Of a stretch of 64,000 nucleotides of DNA, positions 27,247 to 40,433 are shown piece after piece. Under the pieces are notes generated by a model. That model ran no database searches. It was not told where the DNA came from and saw only the letters and a program-made list of their open reading frames with translations. Origin of the DNA: Dioszegia crocea (Eukaryota; Basidiomycota; Tremellomycetes; Tremellales; Bulleribasidiaceae); contig BCKK01000001.1 in NCBI GenBank assembly GCA_001600615.1, forward strand, positions 3,229,826 through 3,293,825, read 5' to 3'. How positions within the stretch are numbered: the first letter of the stretch is position 1; each line of letters opens with the position of its first letter. A program made the position numbers and the translations under genes.

Positions 27247-27817
27247 GGGGTGAAGTCGATGTTGTATCTTAGCTTGTATCAGTTGTCAGATGTAGTGTGA
27301 GTTCTGAGCAGCGTGTGTTTGTATGTTGATCTTGTCAATGCGATGATAGTGCTCCTATTGTCTGAAGCGACATCGGGAAAGGTTTGAGAGGTGGTTGTGT
27401 ATTGTTGCATCACTCGGGTACGCGTTCTCATAAGTCCGGAGAGACACATGCGGACAAGCAAGTATTTCGTGCGTTTTCTTGATTATCTGCACCTGTGGCT
27501 CGGCATGCATGTTTAATCACAAGAGGACGATAGGCAAATGCAACATGCAAAGGTATGGTCAGAATCGAACAGGAGCGACCGCAAGTGTCGGCGATAAGAT
27601 TATCACCGATGACGTGATTTGAACTGGCTGGGAGGTGATACCGCCACACTGCCCCAATGACGGCTGGCGCGGATTTTAATTCCGAAGTTCCGCTATTGTG
27701 TTGCAGTCGTGCATAGGAAAGTTGACCGCTTTGCATCCATCAAGAAGTCAGATTATGTGAGTGCTACTGGGCTTGTGTGGTACCTGTTAGACGTATATAC
27801 TGATCCGTACAGTCAAA
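27247..27817. other. Promoter region of RPL11
   Basis: About 570 bp between the TfdA-family gene and the RPL11 ATG. No coding exon. Short tRNA-B-box-like strings near 27556 and 27626 do not fold into tRNA arms. Nothing else recognised. Confidence 0.4.
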
Positions 27818-28878
27818 ATGGTATGTCCAGCAGAATCCCTTGTCTCATCATCGCGAACCGACCTCGAATGGCAGATGGAAGGAGGATTAGATGGTTCAAG
27901 ACGGGACTTGAGGCTGAATGGGGGCGAGGGGCAGGAAGAAGGCTGGGCATATGATAGAGGCGAAGAGAAGGAATTGCTGCTGGGATCTTGGGATATCAGG
28001 GACGAACGATCGATCTAGGGACGGCGGAAGATTCGGCGTCGGGATGATACAGGGTGTATGCTCATGCTCTAGGCCGACAAAACCGCCGCCGTGAACCCCA
28101 TGAAGGAGTTGAGGATTGAGAAGTTGGTCATCAGTGAGTGTTACTTCGATACAAAGGGGACAAAGCTGATCCATCTTCTTTTTCTTACTTCCACTCACCT
28201 CCCACATCTCGCATTACCCACCCTCCACATCTCTCGCTTATCTCCACCCACAGACATCTCGGTCGGAGAATCCGGTGATCGATTGACCCGAGCGTCAAAG
28301 GTGCTCGAGCAGCTTACCGGTCAAACCCCCGTCACATCCAAGGCCCGATACACCATCCGATCCTTCTCCATCAGGCGTAACGAGAAGATTGCTGTCCACG
28401 TCACCATCCGTGGACCCAAGGCCGAGGAGGTTCTTGAGCGGGCGTTGAAGGTTAAGGAGTACGAGCTAAGGAAGCGGTGAGTTGATTTCGATGCCAGATT
28501 GGGGCGGAGAAATGGGAAGGGACATCGTGTTGTCGCCCAGCGGCATGCGGTCATCACGGATGTGTGCTGGCAAAATACGGTTGGGGACGACACTTGCGAC
28601 ATTTCTAAGTCATCGCGGAATCGTGCTGACTCCGCAGCAACTTCTCTTCCACCGGTAACTTCGGTTTCGGTATCGAAGAACACATCGACCTCGGTATCAA
28701 ATACGACCCCGGAATCGGTATTTTCGGTATGGACTTCTTCGTCGTGATGGGCCGACCGGGTATGCGTGTGGCCAAGCGGAAGAGGGCACAGGGAAAGATT
28801 GGGTTCCAGCACAAAGTGAAGGTTGACAACACCATCGCTTGGTACAAGCAGAGGTTCGACGGGATTGTCAGCCGATAG
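27818..28878 (+). CDS. RPL11: 60S ribosomal protein L11 (uL5)
   Basis: Large-subunit ribosomal protein that contacts 5S rRNA and the central protuberance. Exon 1 is just the ATG at 27818-27820. A 252-nt intron (27821-28072) follows, then 28073-28133, 28254-28476 and 28638-28878, giving 175 aa, the usual length. The sequence is highly conserved: [110 protein letters not shown] and the end RFDGIVSR. An intron straight after the start codon is common in ribosomal protein genes. Introns of 252, 120 and 161 nt are longer than others in the window and could host snoRNAs, but I found no convincing C/D boxes. Confidence 0.96.
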
Positions 28879-29295
28879 GGGTAGAGGGCTAGGGTGTATG
28901 CACGGCATTGATACGACAGAGGGCAGAGACGCAAGTGAAGGGCGCCGATATTCGTCAAGCGGAATGTAGGGGTAAGCTTGTGCCAATCGTCCAGCTTTGC
29001 CGGCGGGCTTTAGCCTTTTCAGGCACGTGGACACAGACGGACTAGCATGCCCACATCAGCAGTCTTCTTTGCGCTTCTATCATTCTGTAGAGTTCTTGAG
29101 TTCAGGCCATTAGCCGTGCGGTGTGGAATTGATCGACCGACATCGAGTAGAGCAGCAAAGTCACTTCCGTTGGAACCCCGCAGACGAGTGATATTTTGCA
29201 ACTTGACATCAATTTCAGCGTGACTTGACTTGCCAAACCGCAGCCTACTCGCTAAGCCCATCTACAAGCGCACTCCTCCTCTACAGCTCTACGCC

Positions 29296-30376
29296 ATGTC
29301 TAGAGGTGGTTTCCGTGGTCGCGGCGGTGGCAGAGGCGGAATGCCGACCCCAGCGGGCATGTCGCATGAGGCTTACAGAGAGATCATGGCTGCACCCGTC
29401 CAGCATGTGGGTATGCTGTATCCTGTAAGTCTAAGTTTCACATCTCTGGCAAATACACAGGTCATCATTACTCCCAAGCTAGCGGCAAACAACAAATAGA
29501 CAGCTCATATCGTAGCCGCTAAACTCCGAATCCGTATCGTTTCTTGCCCCGCCCTCATCATTTGAAGATGTGATGATCAAGAAGGAGACTGAGCTAGAGG
29601 ATACACTGAGGAAAGGTGTTGTGATAGATGAAGTGGAGGGGACGCGGTGGTGTGGCTGGAGATTACCAGAAGTGAGGAAGACTGTCGGAATAGGTTAGTT
29701 TGATTTCTCATCTTTGCGGCGGCTCTCCCGTCGGGATGTTCACATGGGATTGACGAAATGCTCTTGGATTGCAATTGCTGATCTGCCAGAGATTGAGACC
29801 TACTCGGACCTATTCGCTCGTCCATCACAAGCTACACCGCAAGCAGCACAGCTCGACCCGGTGAAGCTCAAGCTTGACGAGCGATTCTTCCCGCCTTCTT
29901 TATGGAATGCGTACTTTGCGCCGGAGGAGGAGAATAAGCGGCAGGCGAAGACGAAAAACGGGCGTAAGTCTTGAACCTCGACGGCGTCATAATGCGGGCA
30001 CCGGCAGGGGAAGCCAAGTCTAAAGGCTTTCGGTATGAATGGATTCAGCTGATACTGCAGAATCAAGAAAGCGAAAGATCTTAGATAGCGATGGGGAGGA
30101 AAGGACAGATGATGAGGAAGCGGTGCGTGACTGGAGAAGCCTCACATAAGCGCTGAGCTGATCTGGTCAGGAGAAATCATCAAACGCCTCTTCTGCAGAG
30201 GAAGATGCGGAGTACGAGGATGAATCCGATCATCAAGATTACGACGCAAACTACTTTGATAACGGAGAGGGAGACGATGATGAGGGAGGGGAAGATGGTG
30301 AGTGATATTGTCCGCTGAAGAAGACCAGACTGACGCCCCTGCAGAGGATGGTGGGGGTGGGAACTTTGACGACTAG
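29296..30376 (+). CDS. RPC31: RNA polymerase III subunit RPC31 (RPC7-like)
   Basis: Subunit of the RPC82-RPC34-RPC31 initiation subcomplex of RNA polymerase III. The start MSRGGFRGRGGGRGG at 29296 is the family's RGG-type N-terminus. Next comes the conserved block MSHEAYREIMAA with MLYP. After a short intron PLNSESVSC follows, then IKKETELEDTLRKGVVIDEV, and after more introns IETYSDLFARP and LDERFFPPSLWNAYF. The C-terminus is strongly acidic (SDGEERTDDEEA, then EEDAEYEDESDHQDYDANYF and GDDDEGGEDG) and ends GGGGNFDD at 30376, as expected for RPC31. At least five introns of 40-60 nt. Start and end are well supported; internal joins near 29420-29520 and 30130-30350 are by eye. Confidence 0.85.
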
Positions 30377-31022
30377 ACCCAGCGCCTAAACGCCCGTCTT
30401 TAGATTACGACTCTGCAGGCCCCTTGGGTGGCGACGAAACTTGACGACAAACAGCCTATAATAACGCAGACAATACATTCTCCGAGTACATGTCATCTGC
30501 TTCAAAGTATAGATCTGCCGGCGCGGTGTAAAAGCCAAACTAACCTCCGCTTATCACGGATCACGCCGTCAAAAGGTACCCACACCTCCGATGAGTCCCG
30601 CCTCATGTCTTAACAGCATAACGATAGGCAACGCACTCCTTTCACCAGCCTCCCCCGCTCAGGAAGACAAAGGAGGTGAGAATGGCACTCGTGTGGGCCA
30701 GCGCGGAGCCCGGCTCACCCCCTCCAAGGGGCCCAGGAGTCCAAACGATCATCGAAAGGCATGCCCCTTGACTCCTTCCCCCCACTAGCGGAGTCGACCT
30801 TATGCTTTATCCACCTCGAGCGGAGTTGTTGACTCTCTACATACTTTCTGATTCCCCACTTTGACGGACTTTTACCTAACGACAGTCCGCTTATTCTCAG
30901 GTATACCCTACAGGCACCGATTCTCGACCACTGTCGGACTTGCGACTTACAGCCAAAGCAAAATTCCCCTCGCCACCAAACTCCGCGGTCACGCCACCGT
31001 CTTACCGGTGCAAGAGGCCAAC
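30377..31022. other. Promoter region of the Zn2Cys6 gene
   Basis: About 645 bp with no supported exon. The frame of the next gene is open from 30861, so a longer N-terminus starting there is possible, but that segment has no protein-like composition. No repeats seen. Confidence 0.4.
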
Positions 31023-33482
31023 ATGCATCGCACCGTCTCGGACCCCATCCTCCACACCCGTGCTCAACAGCATGTACCCCAGCGCCCTTCTCGCCTGAAC
31101 CCCGCCTTGACTGGAAGAAGGGGTCCTGCGCCGCCGGCAGCCCTACATGGGAGGGGAACAGTCAGCATGCCGACGAGTCCGTCGCGGCGGATGACACAGC
31201 TCCCCTGGGCCGAGGTGAGTTGCCAGCATATGTACACTATGAGCGACTGACCTTGTAGCCACAGACTGCTCGACCATTCTTCGGTTACTCAAACAGCAAT
31301 GTGAGTGAGCCCGTAGGCGTAACGACTTGCGCTGACCTATACAGGATGACACCCCAATGGATGTCGACCCTGTCTTACTGCCGTACCAATCGCCCCATGA
31401 TCAGCTCTCACCCATTTCCACCACCTCCGAACCTCTTCTTTCCGCAGTGATCAATTCTCATCCAGACCCATTCCACCTCACCATGTCCTCTGCCCCTCTA
31501 GAAAACGGGCAGCAGCCACTTTACGAAGCTGAAGATGTCGACATGTTGAGTCTGCACTCGCCTTCCGGATCAGCGGGTCAGGCTCAGCACAAGCAGGAGC
31601 CTTGGCAGTCGACACATCTCCACTCGCCAGTCTACATGAGTGTGGACAAAGATGGTCTGGGGTATGCAAGCGCAGACAGCTCTGCATTCTATGCGCAGAG
31701 ATCAGGGCCGGACCAAGATGACGCTGAGGGAGATATGGAGGATGAAGAGCCAAAATCCGGGAGCGCGTCGCAGCTGGCATCGAGGCGGAAGAGGCAGCAA
31801 GTCAGAGTGGCCTGTACCCACTGTCAGAAGGCGTGCAAGAAGTGTTCCAATACCAGGTAAGTCGTAGCTTTCTGGCGAAGTGGAGGAAGGCTGATGCCTC
31901 TAGACCTTGTGAACGGTGCGTCAAGTACAATCTGTCTGATTGTATCGACTCGACTCGGAAGCCGAGAAAGACAGGCGTCAAACGGTGAGCTAACTGCTAC
32001 TCAGAATCCTAGCTGACAAACAGTGGTCCCTACAGGCGCCGAAACTCGCGAGGCCAAGCTTCCGGCCATTCACCTCCTCCCGAATCCACCCACGATGCCG
32101 ATACCAGCTTTCAATCCTCCTCCTCTCCCTACTCCCAGCATGAGCTCGAGCTCCTGCGCGACTTGCGAGAGGCACACGATGCGTCTGGTTTGGTTCCTGG
32201 CGAACGGGCACAGTACATGACAGCGGAGCACGCACATGCCGCTCCAGTGCCCGCCCAGCGACCTTCCCAGATGGACCAGCAGGAAGTGCTCTACGCTCAG
32301 CAGCAGCAGCAGGTGCATCGAATCCGCCAGATGCAGCTTCGTGAACAGCAGCAGCAACAACTGAGACAACGCGCATACCCTCAGCATCCCCAATACTCGA
32401 ATATTGCGTATCCACAATATCCTTTGGACAAGCGATATCCACACTCCCAGGCTTTGCCTCATTTGCCCCATCGCGAAGCGGACCCCATATCCCACCCCAC
32501 TTGGCCGCGACCTCATCCCTTTCCCCAAACCCAACCTGCGCGGGCTGCATCTCCGACCCTCCCGGGCCCTCGTCCATCTCGCCTCGAAAATGCACTCACG
32601 GCCGCTCTGTCCGGTCTCTCCGCACAGCCGCGGTGGGTCGACGGGCAACGACGTCAGGATGGCGCAGGTACACTCATGCCGCATACCCCCACTGTCCCGT
32701 TCCCCCTTAGTCTGCATCGATCTGGACGGGACATCGATCCCTTCAGTCGAGCCGTCAGTCCGATCAAGTCCTACCAGTTCAATCCGCCAAACCCTGTTCC
32801 ACCCGCCCATACAGAGTCAATGGATATTGAGACGCATGGAGAGCTTGTGACAGGCGCTTTGTCTCGGCAAGGCTCGCCATCGCAACTGCAACCGGGGCTG
32901 CCCAGCTTATCCTCCCCCCATCATTTTGCTCTCGGGGCCGATACGAGCAACGGCAACGTCAATCAGCTCCCTCCCCTTACTCCAGGCGGATACCCATCGG
33001 CGAGCTATGCGGAAGAGGGGAAGGCTGCCAATCAGACCTTCGAAATACCCGCCTATGGATCCGTACTCCGTGACCCCTATGTCAATGGTGCCGAAGGTGT
33101 CAACCCCTCGCCGCTTCAAGCTCGAAACCAATCTGAGCAAAGTCAGGCGCAAAATGGCGGAACCGCCTGGTCAGCTTGGGGTCCCGAAGACCAGACAACA
33201 ATCGCTCTCAAACGCATTCGCAAGCCTTCACTCCGGACACTCATTGTCGAAAACATCTCCCGCGAGGGGAGTCCTGTGGTTTCGCCCAAACAAGGGCCAG
33301 GGCCATTATCGGGGACTTGGAGTCCTGGTCTGGCGGTGGCTGGGCAAAGGGACTGGGAGAATGTGAGGTCGGTCCCGGGGTCGGTCGGAGTGGCAGGGAG
33401 AGACGGAACGATGAGTCCGACTTTATTCGAGGGGGACTTTCAAGAGGCGGATGATTTGGATTGGGGATTTGGGGCGGATTAG
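31023..33482 (+). CDS. Zn2Cys6 fungal transcription factor, Gln-rich
   Basis: Predicted sequence-specific regulator. From the ATG at 31023 an N-terminal Pro/Ser-rich region runs over two short introns. A basic stretch SRRKRQQVRVA precedes the zinc cluster CTHCQKACKKCSNTRPCERC, completed by VKYNLSDC. The cysteine spacing C-x2-C-x6-C-x5-C-x2-C-x7-C is a complete six-Cys cluster, split by an intron after NTR. The linker STRKPRKTGVKRGPYRRR is the basic tail seen in basidiomycete members (GPYKRR type). Downstream is a long low-complexity region with poly-Gln runs (near 32270-32370) and many Ser/Pro segments, and the end is acidic (EADDLDWGFGAD). No fungal-specific TF middle homology domain was seen. 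Regulon unknown. Confidence 0.85.
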
Positions 33483-33680
33483 CGGAGGCGTTTCGAGTTG
33501 GGACCGTGGCTCGTCGTGCATGTAAGTTGTGTATGGGATGAGGGGTGTGCTTGTCAATTGGCATGTGTATAATGCTTTGGTCCATATGTGAAGATGTATG
33601 ACTGTCCATGCGGGACATTGCAGGCAACGGCGAGGCGTCTATTTTCTAAACTTTGTATCGATAGCTGTCGTCTCAACATC

Positions 33681-34957
33681 CTACTCAGGCTTACCCCACA
33701 CCGCCTCACCCGCGTCAATCTCTTCAGGGGTCTTCCGCCTCGCAAACACGTGAAAATGGGAAAACCCGGGTACGGATTGTAGGCGGGGTGGATTGACAAA
33801 CTGTTCGAAAGTCAGCTTCATACCCAGCGACCAAGATCAACACTCACAAATAGACATTCCCACCCCCTCTCATCCCAGAGACTCTTGACCATCTTTCCAA
33901 CCTCCTGCCCTCCTGCACTCTGGTATTGTACCCCTACCCATCGCCTAAGCTCCGTGCCGCCGAAAGCGCAATCAACAGAATACCATTCGTCCTTGTTTTT
34001 GGGAGGTATAGCTCTGGCCAGAGGTCGTGGAAGGGGTGCAGGACCAGATGATGCGTCGCGAGATGTATTGCCGCCGTCGCCGAATATGTCTTCGGACGTA
34101 GGGGTGACGCCGGTAAACCCTCCCAGGCCTTCCGATTCTATAAGTGCCCACGCGTCTGGATCGTAATCGACCAAGTGAGGATGAGCTATTGGCACCTATA
34201 TCTGTTCAGCGCGTTTCTCCTATCTACCCCGAACTTGAACTCACCCTCGACCACACGCAGTAGTGCCTAACTCCGTAGGGCGAGTTATATGGCCAGTCGT
34301 TGAATAGCACCGCATATCGACTTGAGTCCAGTCCAGCAGGATCATATCGCAGATAATCAGGGATATTCTCCTCAGGCCCGTCGGCGCATGAAGCTCCGCC
34401 TGATCCAACAGGCCGTGACGCCTTCTTGTGCTTTCCTAGCACATCTTTTAGAGTGTCCAGACTGACAAAGCCGGCAGATGAGGGTGTAGAGGCGCCAGAG
34501 ACAGCAGCAGATCGACCAGACGGTGTAGACTGAGCCACCCGCGAGGTACTTGAGGCGTCCGTAGCACTGGCAGACGTCTGCGCTCCCGAGGGGTAGGTAG
34601 GACGAGGTGTCTGAGGAGTGGACTGAGCCCAAGGTAGACGTGCACGAGTCAGATAGTTCTCTATACCAATAAGCGCAAGCTCCCTACCCGCTCTTTGCTA
34701 AGCGCCTACTCACCAGTCGAGCCGTACTCCTCCTTGATACCCGCACTCCACTGGTCATATTTCCCCTGCATCTCTTTATTTCGCATCAACTGTTCCAGGT
34801 CCCCGCTCTGTATAATAGTCTTTAGCTCGCCCCAGGTGAACATCCGCGGGTAAGCATCGAGCTCCGCTTGGGTGGGCAGACCCTTGACCTGAGCAGGCGG
34901 TGGGTGTGTCGAAGGGCCGGGATAGCGATTGTCGTTTAGGTAGCGTGGTTCTTGCAT
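33681..34957 (-). CDS. DUF3605 (Gig1-like) protein
   Basis: Member of the fungal DUF3605 family, which includes Candida Gig1, a protein induced by N-acetylglucosamine. Exon 1 starts at 34957 with MQEPRYLNDNRYPGPS and contains FTWGELKTIIQSGDLEQLMR and the EYGSTGE end. A Ser/Thr-rich linker follows (about 34440-34660). Then comes the family core: ENIPDYLRYDPAG, YAVLFNDWPYNSPYGVRHYC, VPIAHPHLV, EVGKMVKSLWDERGWECLF, and after a last intron FVNPPRLQSVPGFSHFHVFA. The final residues are EEIDAGEAVWGKPE with TAG at 33681-33683. The family's biochemical role is unknown; an amino-sugar response is only suggested by the Gig1 relationship. It is divergent from the NF-X1 gene. Confidence 0.8.
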
Positions 34958-35428
34958 TGGGGAGAGCTGTCTCTACCGGGAGGAGAAAGCGGTAGATACG
35001 ATGACTGATGTCGCAAGATGCTCGGCAATCTGACCTTGGACCTAAGCTCTACTGGTCCATGAATGCAGCTGCAGCTGCGAGCTTTGCAGCAGCTGCAACT
35101 TAGCTTGCAGGATCGATTAATTCGCCACCAGCGGACGCGCTTTTACGTAAGAAACCCACCTCGGATCCGCCACCCAGCTTGGAGTCGACTGCCAACTTTT
35201 TCCAGTATGCAATCCCTTCTCCTCTCGACTGCCTTTCCGTCTTCAGTGACGATACAGATACCCCTTCGCAGCTAGGAATCACCTATAGAGATCCTACAGC
35301 AGACTACTAGACGAGAAACATCCCCATATACCCAGTACTTCTCCCACGACCGCCTTTTGAACACGCCCGATTTATAAGCGACAACGATCGACCTGCACTT
35401 CCTTGCCGCTGCGACTCCACTTACTCCT
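34958..35428. other. Divergent promoter with GCAGCT repeats
   Basis: About 470 bp between two divergent genes. It carries a cluster of CAGCTG/GCAGCT repeats at about 35064-35099, which contain E-box-like CAGCTG sites. No coding exon recognised. Confidence 0.4.
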
Positions 35429-38400
35429 ATGACTGAAATCCACCTATCTCCCCCATCTTCTACTCCGTCACGCTTTATCCAGCCGGCAGATGGTGCTGCT
35501 GGCATACCTCGACCTGGGGAGGGGGGCTACCTGACCAACGGATCGCGAAGTCGGGGCTCACGACCACGAGGCTCTCGAGGAGCGCCCGGACCCCGTCGAG
35601 GCTCAGACAGGAGGGCGGGGTCCGTCAACGAGATACCTCTTCCCGCTACCTTGCCACCTCGGGACTCACACGATCTGTACTCCATGTACAGCGGACCGAG
35701 TGGCGGATTCCAGCCAGCCGATAAACCGCGAGAGCAGTCGGGGGGTGGACCATCAACCGCGCTGCCCTCGATCAGCCATATTCAACGCGGTGGCTCGAGC
35801 AGCGTAGGTGTTCAAATTGGGCCTCCCTCGGCGGAGGCGTTCAGGAATGTGCCCGTAGCAGGTGTACATCCAGTGGTCCAGCCCAGGGCGGAGGCGGCGG
35901 GACGTGGAGATATGGGTATGAATGGGCTTCACGCCGGTACAGGTGATTACGGGCGGCAAGGCCGTCTGGGCCCACCCGCCAATATTGCTGTCAGACAGTC
36001 AGCGGGTACTGCGGCAATGCCGTCCGCCACCCCACATCACTCCTCCCACACTACGGATGGCAGTCCTGGACAGTTGCCCAGTCCACGATCCAACGGCGGC
36101 GAGAAACGGGGCGGACGGCCGCCTAGAGGGGCAGGTAGGGCAGCAGCTGGCGGTGAAGCGGCGAGGGATCGGCCTGCTCATTTGGATCGTACCCCTCGAA
36201 CTCGAGACTCGTCCGCGCATCGCGAGCCCATTCCTCCGACCAAAAACCTCAAAGCTACCGCTCCAGCTTTTACACCACAACTCCCCATCGACACATTCAG
36301 TCGAATGTCAATCACGAATGACCAGAGCCCGGCTTCGTCTCCAATTGCCGGTTCCAGTCGGGCTTCGTCTGGCCAAGGTCGGCCGCGGACGGGTGATAAC
36401 GGGACTCGGGTTCGGACTCTTCCCAGGGAGAGAGGCGAAAAACCCTCTCAGCCTCAGCAGGAAGTTGCGCAGACTCAGGAGGCGCCAGTGGAGGCTGCGG
36501 CCCCGCCTACACCCACTGGACCGAGGTCTAGCAGAAGGGCGGCGTTTGAACAGCAGACCAAGCTCACGACGGCGGGTGATCGGGTCGAGGCTGCACAGAA
36601 GTTAAAGCAGGACGACGTGGCGAGTGAGAGTGTGGAGAAAGTCACACGTCCGCCAGTGCATAAGAGGAAAGAGGAGAAGGACGATCTGATTTCGCGTCTG
36701 ACGAGGGGACTAGGAAAGCGACCATATGTGGAATGCCCAATTGTAAGTACTTCGAAAGCTCTTGCAATACTAATAGGCAGTGCTTCAACTCCATTACACC
36801 ATCACAACCCATCTTCTGCTGTTTGCCACCTACAGCTCCACCTCCCCCAAATCTCGACGATGATGCGCCAACGAACTACTACCAGGCATGCTATGCGCCT
36901 TTCCACCTTTCATGTATCCGAGATTGGGCAGATCGGAGTTTGGCGGAAGAATCAGAGAAGATCAGGACGAATCAATTGGTGGAGAACGATGGCAAGGTCA
37001 AGAGGCCGGAATGGCGATGTCCGGGATGTCAGAAACGCCGTGTGGACAGGGTGGGATTGTACAAGTAAGTTTGACTTAGGACATCGTGCTGATCGTTAGG
37101 TGCTTCTGTGGCAGGGTCACTTCGCCGACGACAAACCAAACTTTGCCCCATTCTTGCGCAGAGCCATGCTCTCGTCCTCGGCCCCTATGCTCTCATCCTT
37201 GTACTCTCCCCTGTCATCCGGGCCCCTGTCCACCTTGTCAAGTCGCCCTGATCGTCCCATGCCCCAGCCATCATTCAAGCTTGACTGTCAAATGCGCTGC
37301 CGCTACAGCAGGAGCGAACATGACACCTGTTTGTGATGAGATTTGTGGAAGAGAGAGGGGATGTGGGGATAGGAGCCACACGTGTCAGGTATGTTGAACT
37401 GCTCTCGAATCGAGTTCGGTGCTGATTCTTGAAGCTTCTCTGCCACTTTGGACCATGCGCCCCGTGTACAGAAAGCGAGGAGGTCAGGTGCTACTGCGGT
37501 GGTGAAAATCGCACAGAGACGTGCGGCTGGAGAAAAGACGACGAAATGCAGTGCGCCAAGGCGCCGGAAAGTGGCGTTGAGGAGCATTGGAAGGGGCGAT
37601 GGTGTTGCGGCAGAGTGTGCAACGAAGCGTTTGATTGTGGTATACACACTTGCGAAGAGGTAAGTGCAGCAGCTTTGTTGCATATGGAGCCGGGCTGACT
37701 CCCCAGACCTGCCACCCTCACCCGCTCTTCCCTCTGCCCTGTCCCAGTTCGCCATCCCAAGTTTTGACCTGCCCATGCGCCCAAACGCCACTCTCACTCC
37801 TTTGCGAGCCAGAAGGACCGGAACCTGCCCGAACGAAATGTACTGATCCAGTACCGACATGCACACTTCCCTGTCCTCGCGCTCGGCCTTGCGGCCATCA
37901 GTGTCCTCTTCCCTGTCACCATGGCGACTGCCCGCCGTGTCACCAGGATGTGGTCCGGCCTTGTCGATGTGGCGAAAGCGTCTTCAGTGTGAGATGTGAG
38001 GAGTTTGGAGAGCGTGTCAGAAGAGGTGACGGAGAAATGAGATGCGAGCGGGTTTGCAAAGCTCTGAGAAAGTAAGTCGTCAACTGTGCTACCTTGATTC
38101 AGCTAATGTAGTAGTTGCGGCCGACACGAGTGCTCTCGAATCTGCTGTCCCTTGTCCTACAAGGCGAAATCATCCCGAATCAAGAAGAAAGCAGGGGCAG
38201 CTGGTGATTTGCAAGATCTGGTTGCGCCTGGAGAGGAGGATCTGCATGCGTGCTCTCTGACGTGTGGAAAGTGGCTCAGCTGCGGCTTGCACACTTGCCA
38301 AAGGAAAGACCACAGAGGTGCTTGTGGGCGATGTTTGCAGGCAAGCTACGACGAGTTGATTTGTCATTGTGGGGAATCAATCATCTATCCGCCTGTCGCT

Positions 38401-39756
38401 TGGTGAGTGCAGTTGGCTCTCAGATCTAGCCGTGCTGATATTACAGTGGAACCACAATCAATTGCGCGTACCCTTGCGCCCGACCACCACCTACCTGCGG
38501 CCACCCCAAGACCACACACAGCTGCCACGAATCCCCCTCATGTCCTCCTTGCCCCTACCTCACCACCCGACCTTGCGCCTGCGGAAAAGACCCATCAGTC
38601 AAGAATGTCCGCTGTTCGCAAAGCATCGTCTCGTGCGGGCAGACATGCGGTAACCTCCTCTCGTGTGGCTACCACCGCTGCGACAAGACGTGTCATAAGC
38701 AAGGCGAAGGCGAGTGTGGGGAGTGTACCCAAGTCTGCGGCAAGCCAAAGCGGGTCTGCCGACATCCCTGCACATCGGTATGCCACGCCCCTGCCAAATG
38801 CCCCGAATCTGATCCTTGCGGCGCGATCGTCGATCAGAAGTGCGTGTGTGGGAATCTGAGCAATCGGACGACCTGCGGAGCGAGTGCCAATGGCACCGGA
38901 ACGAAAGGGGAGAGCAGGGAGATGGTGCAGCTCAAGTGTAACTCTGAGTGCCTAGTCAAACAGCGGAATGCGCGATTGGCAGAGGCGCTTGGCATCAAGG
39001 GGGCCGAAACGAGGAGTGGGTCTGGAGACGCCACTGAGTGGAGCGCTGAATTGAAGGCTTTTGCACAAGGGAACTGGGCGTTTGTCAAGATGGTCGAGAG
39101 CGCTCTCGCGGATTTCTGGAAGAGCGGGAAGCCGAGCCATATCTTGCCTCAAAGTGAGTCTTGCTGTACCGTCCTTGAATCTGTGCTGACCAGTAGTGCC
39201 CGCTGCCAAGCGCACATTTGTCCTTTCCCTCGCTCAAGTCTATCGACTGGCGACGGACCTTCTCGACGCCGAGCCAAATCGCAGCATCATGATTCGGCGC
39301 AAGATTGATACGCGTCTACCCAACCCTTTGCTCAGTACCGTCGTCACTCCTCCACACGGCACATTGGGCAATGGGGAGAAGAAGACGGGCCTAGCCAATC
39401 TTCGACCGACAACAACGACCAGCGGCGGATCATGGGGCAAGGTCCTGGCGCCCACTCCCAAGACTGCTAGTCCTTGGGGCAGTTCGGCCGTATCTGGCGC
39501 TTCTACCCCGTCGACATACTCTACCCCGATGGGATCTAGGGCAATCTCACCGGCCATCAAGCCTTCACGACCCGTCACGCCTGCGACTGAAGGTGCGGCT
39601 CATACATCCGCTACTATGACTGTGCCGGTTAACCAATCGGCTCAGATCGGTGGAGTGGGCCTGGGCCTGGCTCGGACTAGAAGCGGAAATGCGCGACAGG
39701 GGATAGTAGGGGAAGTGGGCAAAGTCGAGGAGGATGATTGGGATGTGGACGCCTAG
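35429..39756 (+). CDS. FAP1: NF-X1-type zinc-finger protein (FAP1/NFX1 homologue) with RING-like and R3H domains
   Basis: Large zinc-finger protein of the NFX1/FAP1 family; NFX1 is a transcriptional repressor/ubiquitin ligase and yeast Fap1 binds Fkbp12. The ~420-residue N-terminus is Arg/Gly/Ser-rich and disordered. A RING-variant follows ([29 protein letters not shown]) across the intron at about 36744-36780. Then come at least seven NF-X1 fingers, for example [52 protein letters not shown] and [21 protein letters not shown]. After the C-rich region, an R3H-like domain appears ([20 protein letters not shown], then EPNRSIMI), and a low-complexity tail ends EEDDWDVDA. About ten introns. Length and domain order match the family. 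Confidence 0.92.
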
Positions 39757-40433
39757 GCAGAGGCGGGTGTAGGCGGAGCCTATATCTAGTGGAATTACAA
39801 TATGAAGGGGCCGGGGACGGAAATCTTATAGGTTTTATATCATTGCTGCCTGAGTAGCATCTATGTGGATAGTCCTAGTCAGTAGTATAGGTCACTGAGA
39901 TCAATAAATGCCATGTGTGTAACTCCCGAAACTGCTGGATCGAGTTGATGCTAGTCCTTTGACTGATGATATGATGTTACATGGAACTATGGAGACCGAA
40001 CCTAGTAGAGACAGCTGACTCAGTCCTGTATTGGTCAGCTTCCTATTCTTATTCCCTATTGACACGAGCATAAGAAGGGAGAAAGTGGGTAAATATCAGA
40101 TGTCCGTTGAGAGCAGCGGCCCATCCCCATTACTCCGCAAGCGGAGGAAGGTTGGAGGACAGACCCTGGGTCAAGAGGTGCCAATGGTGCATAATCGCAA
40201 CTCTTCATTCGAATGGGGGTGTAGGGTAGGTGAAGGGGGACAGGCTGGACTTACAAATACAATAGGCAGGATGATGGGTGTTGGTAGGAGGGTGTTCCAA
40301 AATTTCGCCAGATATGAGAGGCGGGTGCCACGTCATTCGTGGCATATTTTGCTGAAACGTTATCAAACTGCCTCCACCCAAAAGCAAGCCCAAAAGTCGA
40401 ATTTCACCCCGACCATCTATCCACCCTTCTACA
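39757..40433. other. Intergenic region upstream of MRH4-like gene
   Basis: About 680 bp, AT-richer just after 39760 (probable 3' UTR/terminator of the zinc-finger gene). Short open frames here lack recognisable content. Presumed MRH4 promoter nearer 40400. Confidence 0.4.

Noticed and set aside
27540..27640. tRNA-like B-box strings (GAATCGAAC; GTTCAAATC on the minus strand)
   Set aside because: No T-arm pairing, no A-box and no 7-bp acceptor stem could be drawn around either string.
27821..28637. snoRNA in the RPL11 introns
   Set aside because: Introns are long enough, but no paired C (RTGATGA) and D (CTGA) boxes with terminal stems were seen.
32270..32370. CAG/CAA repeats as an unstable trinucleotide expansion
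   Set aside because: Runs are short, interrupted and lie in a coding Gln-rich region common in fungal transcription factors.
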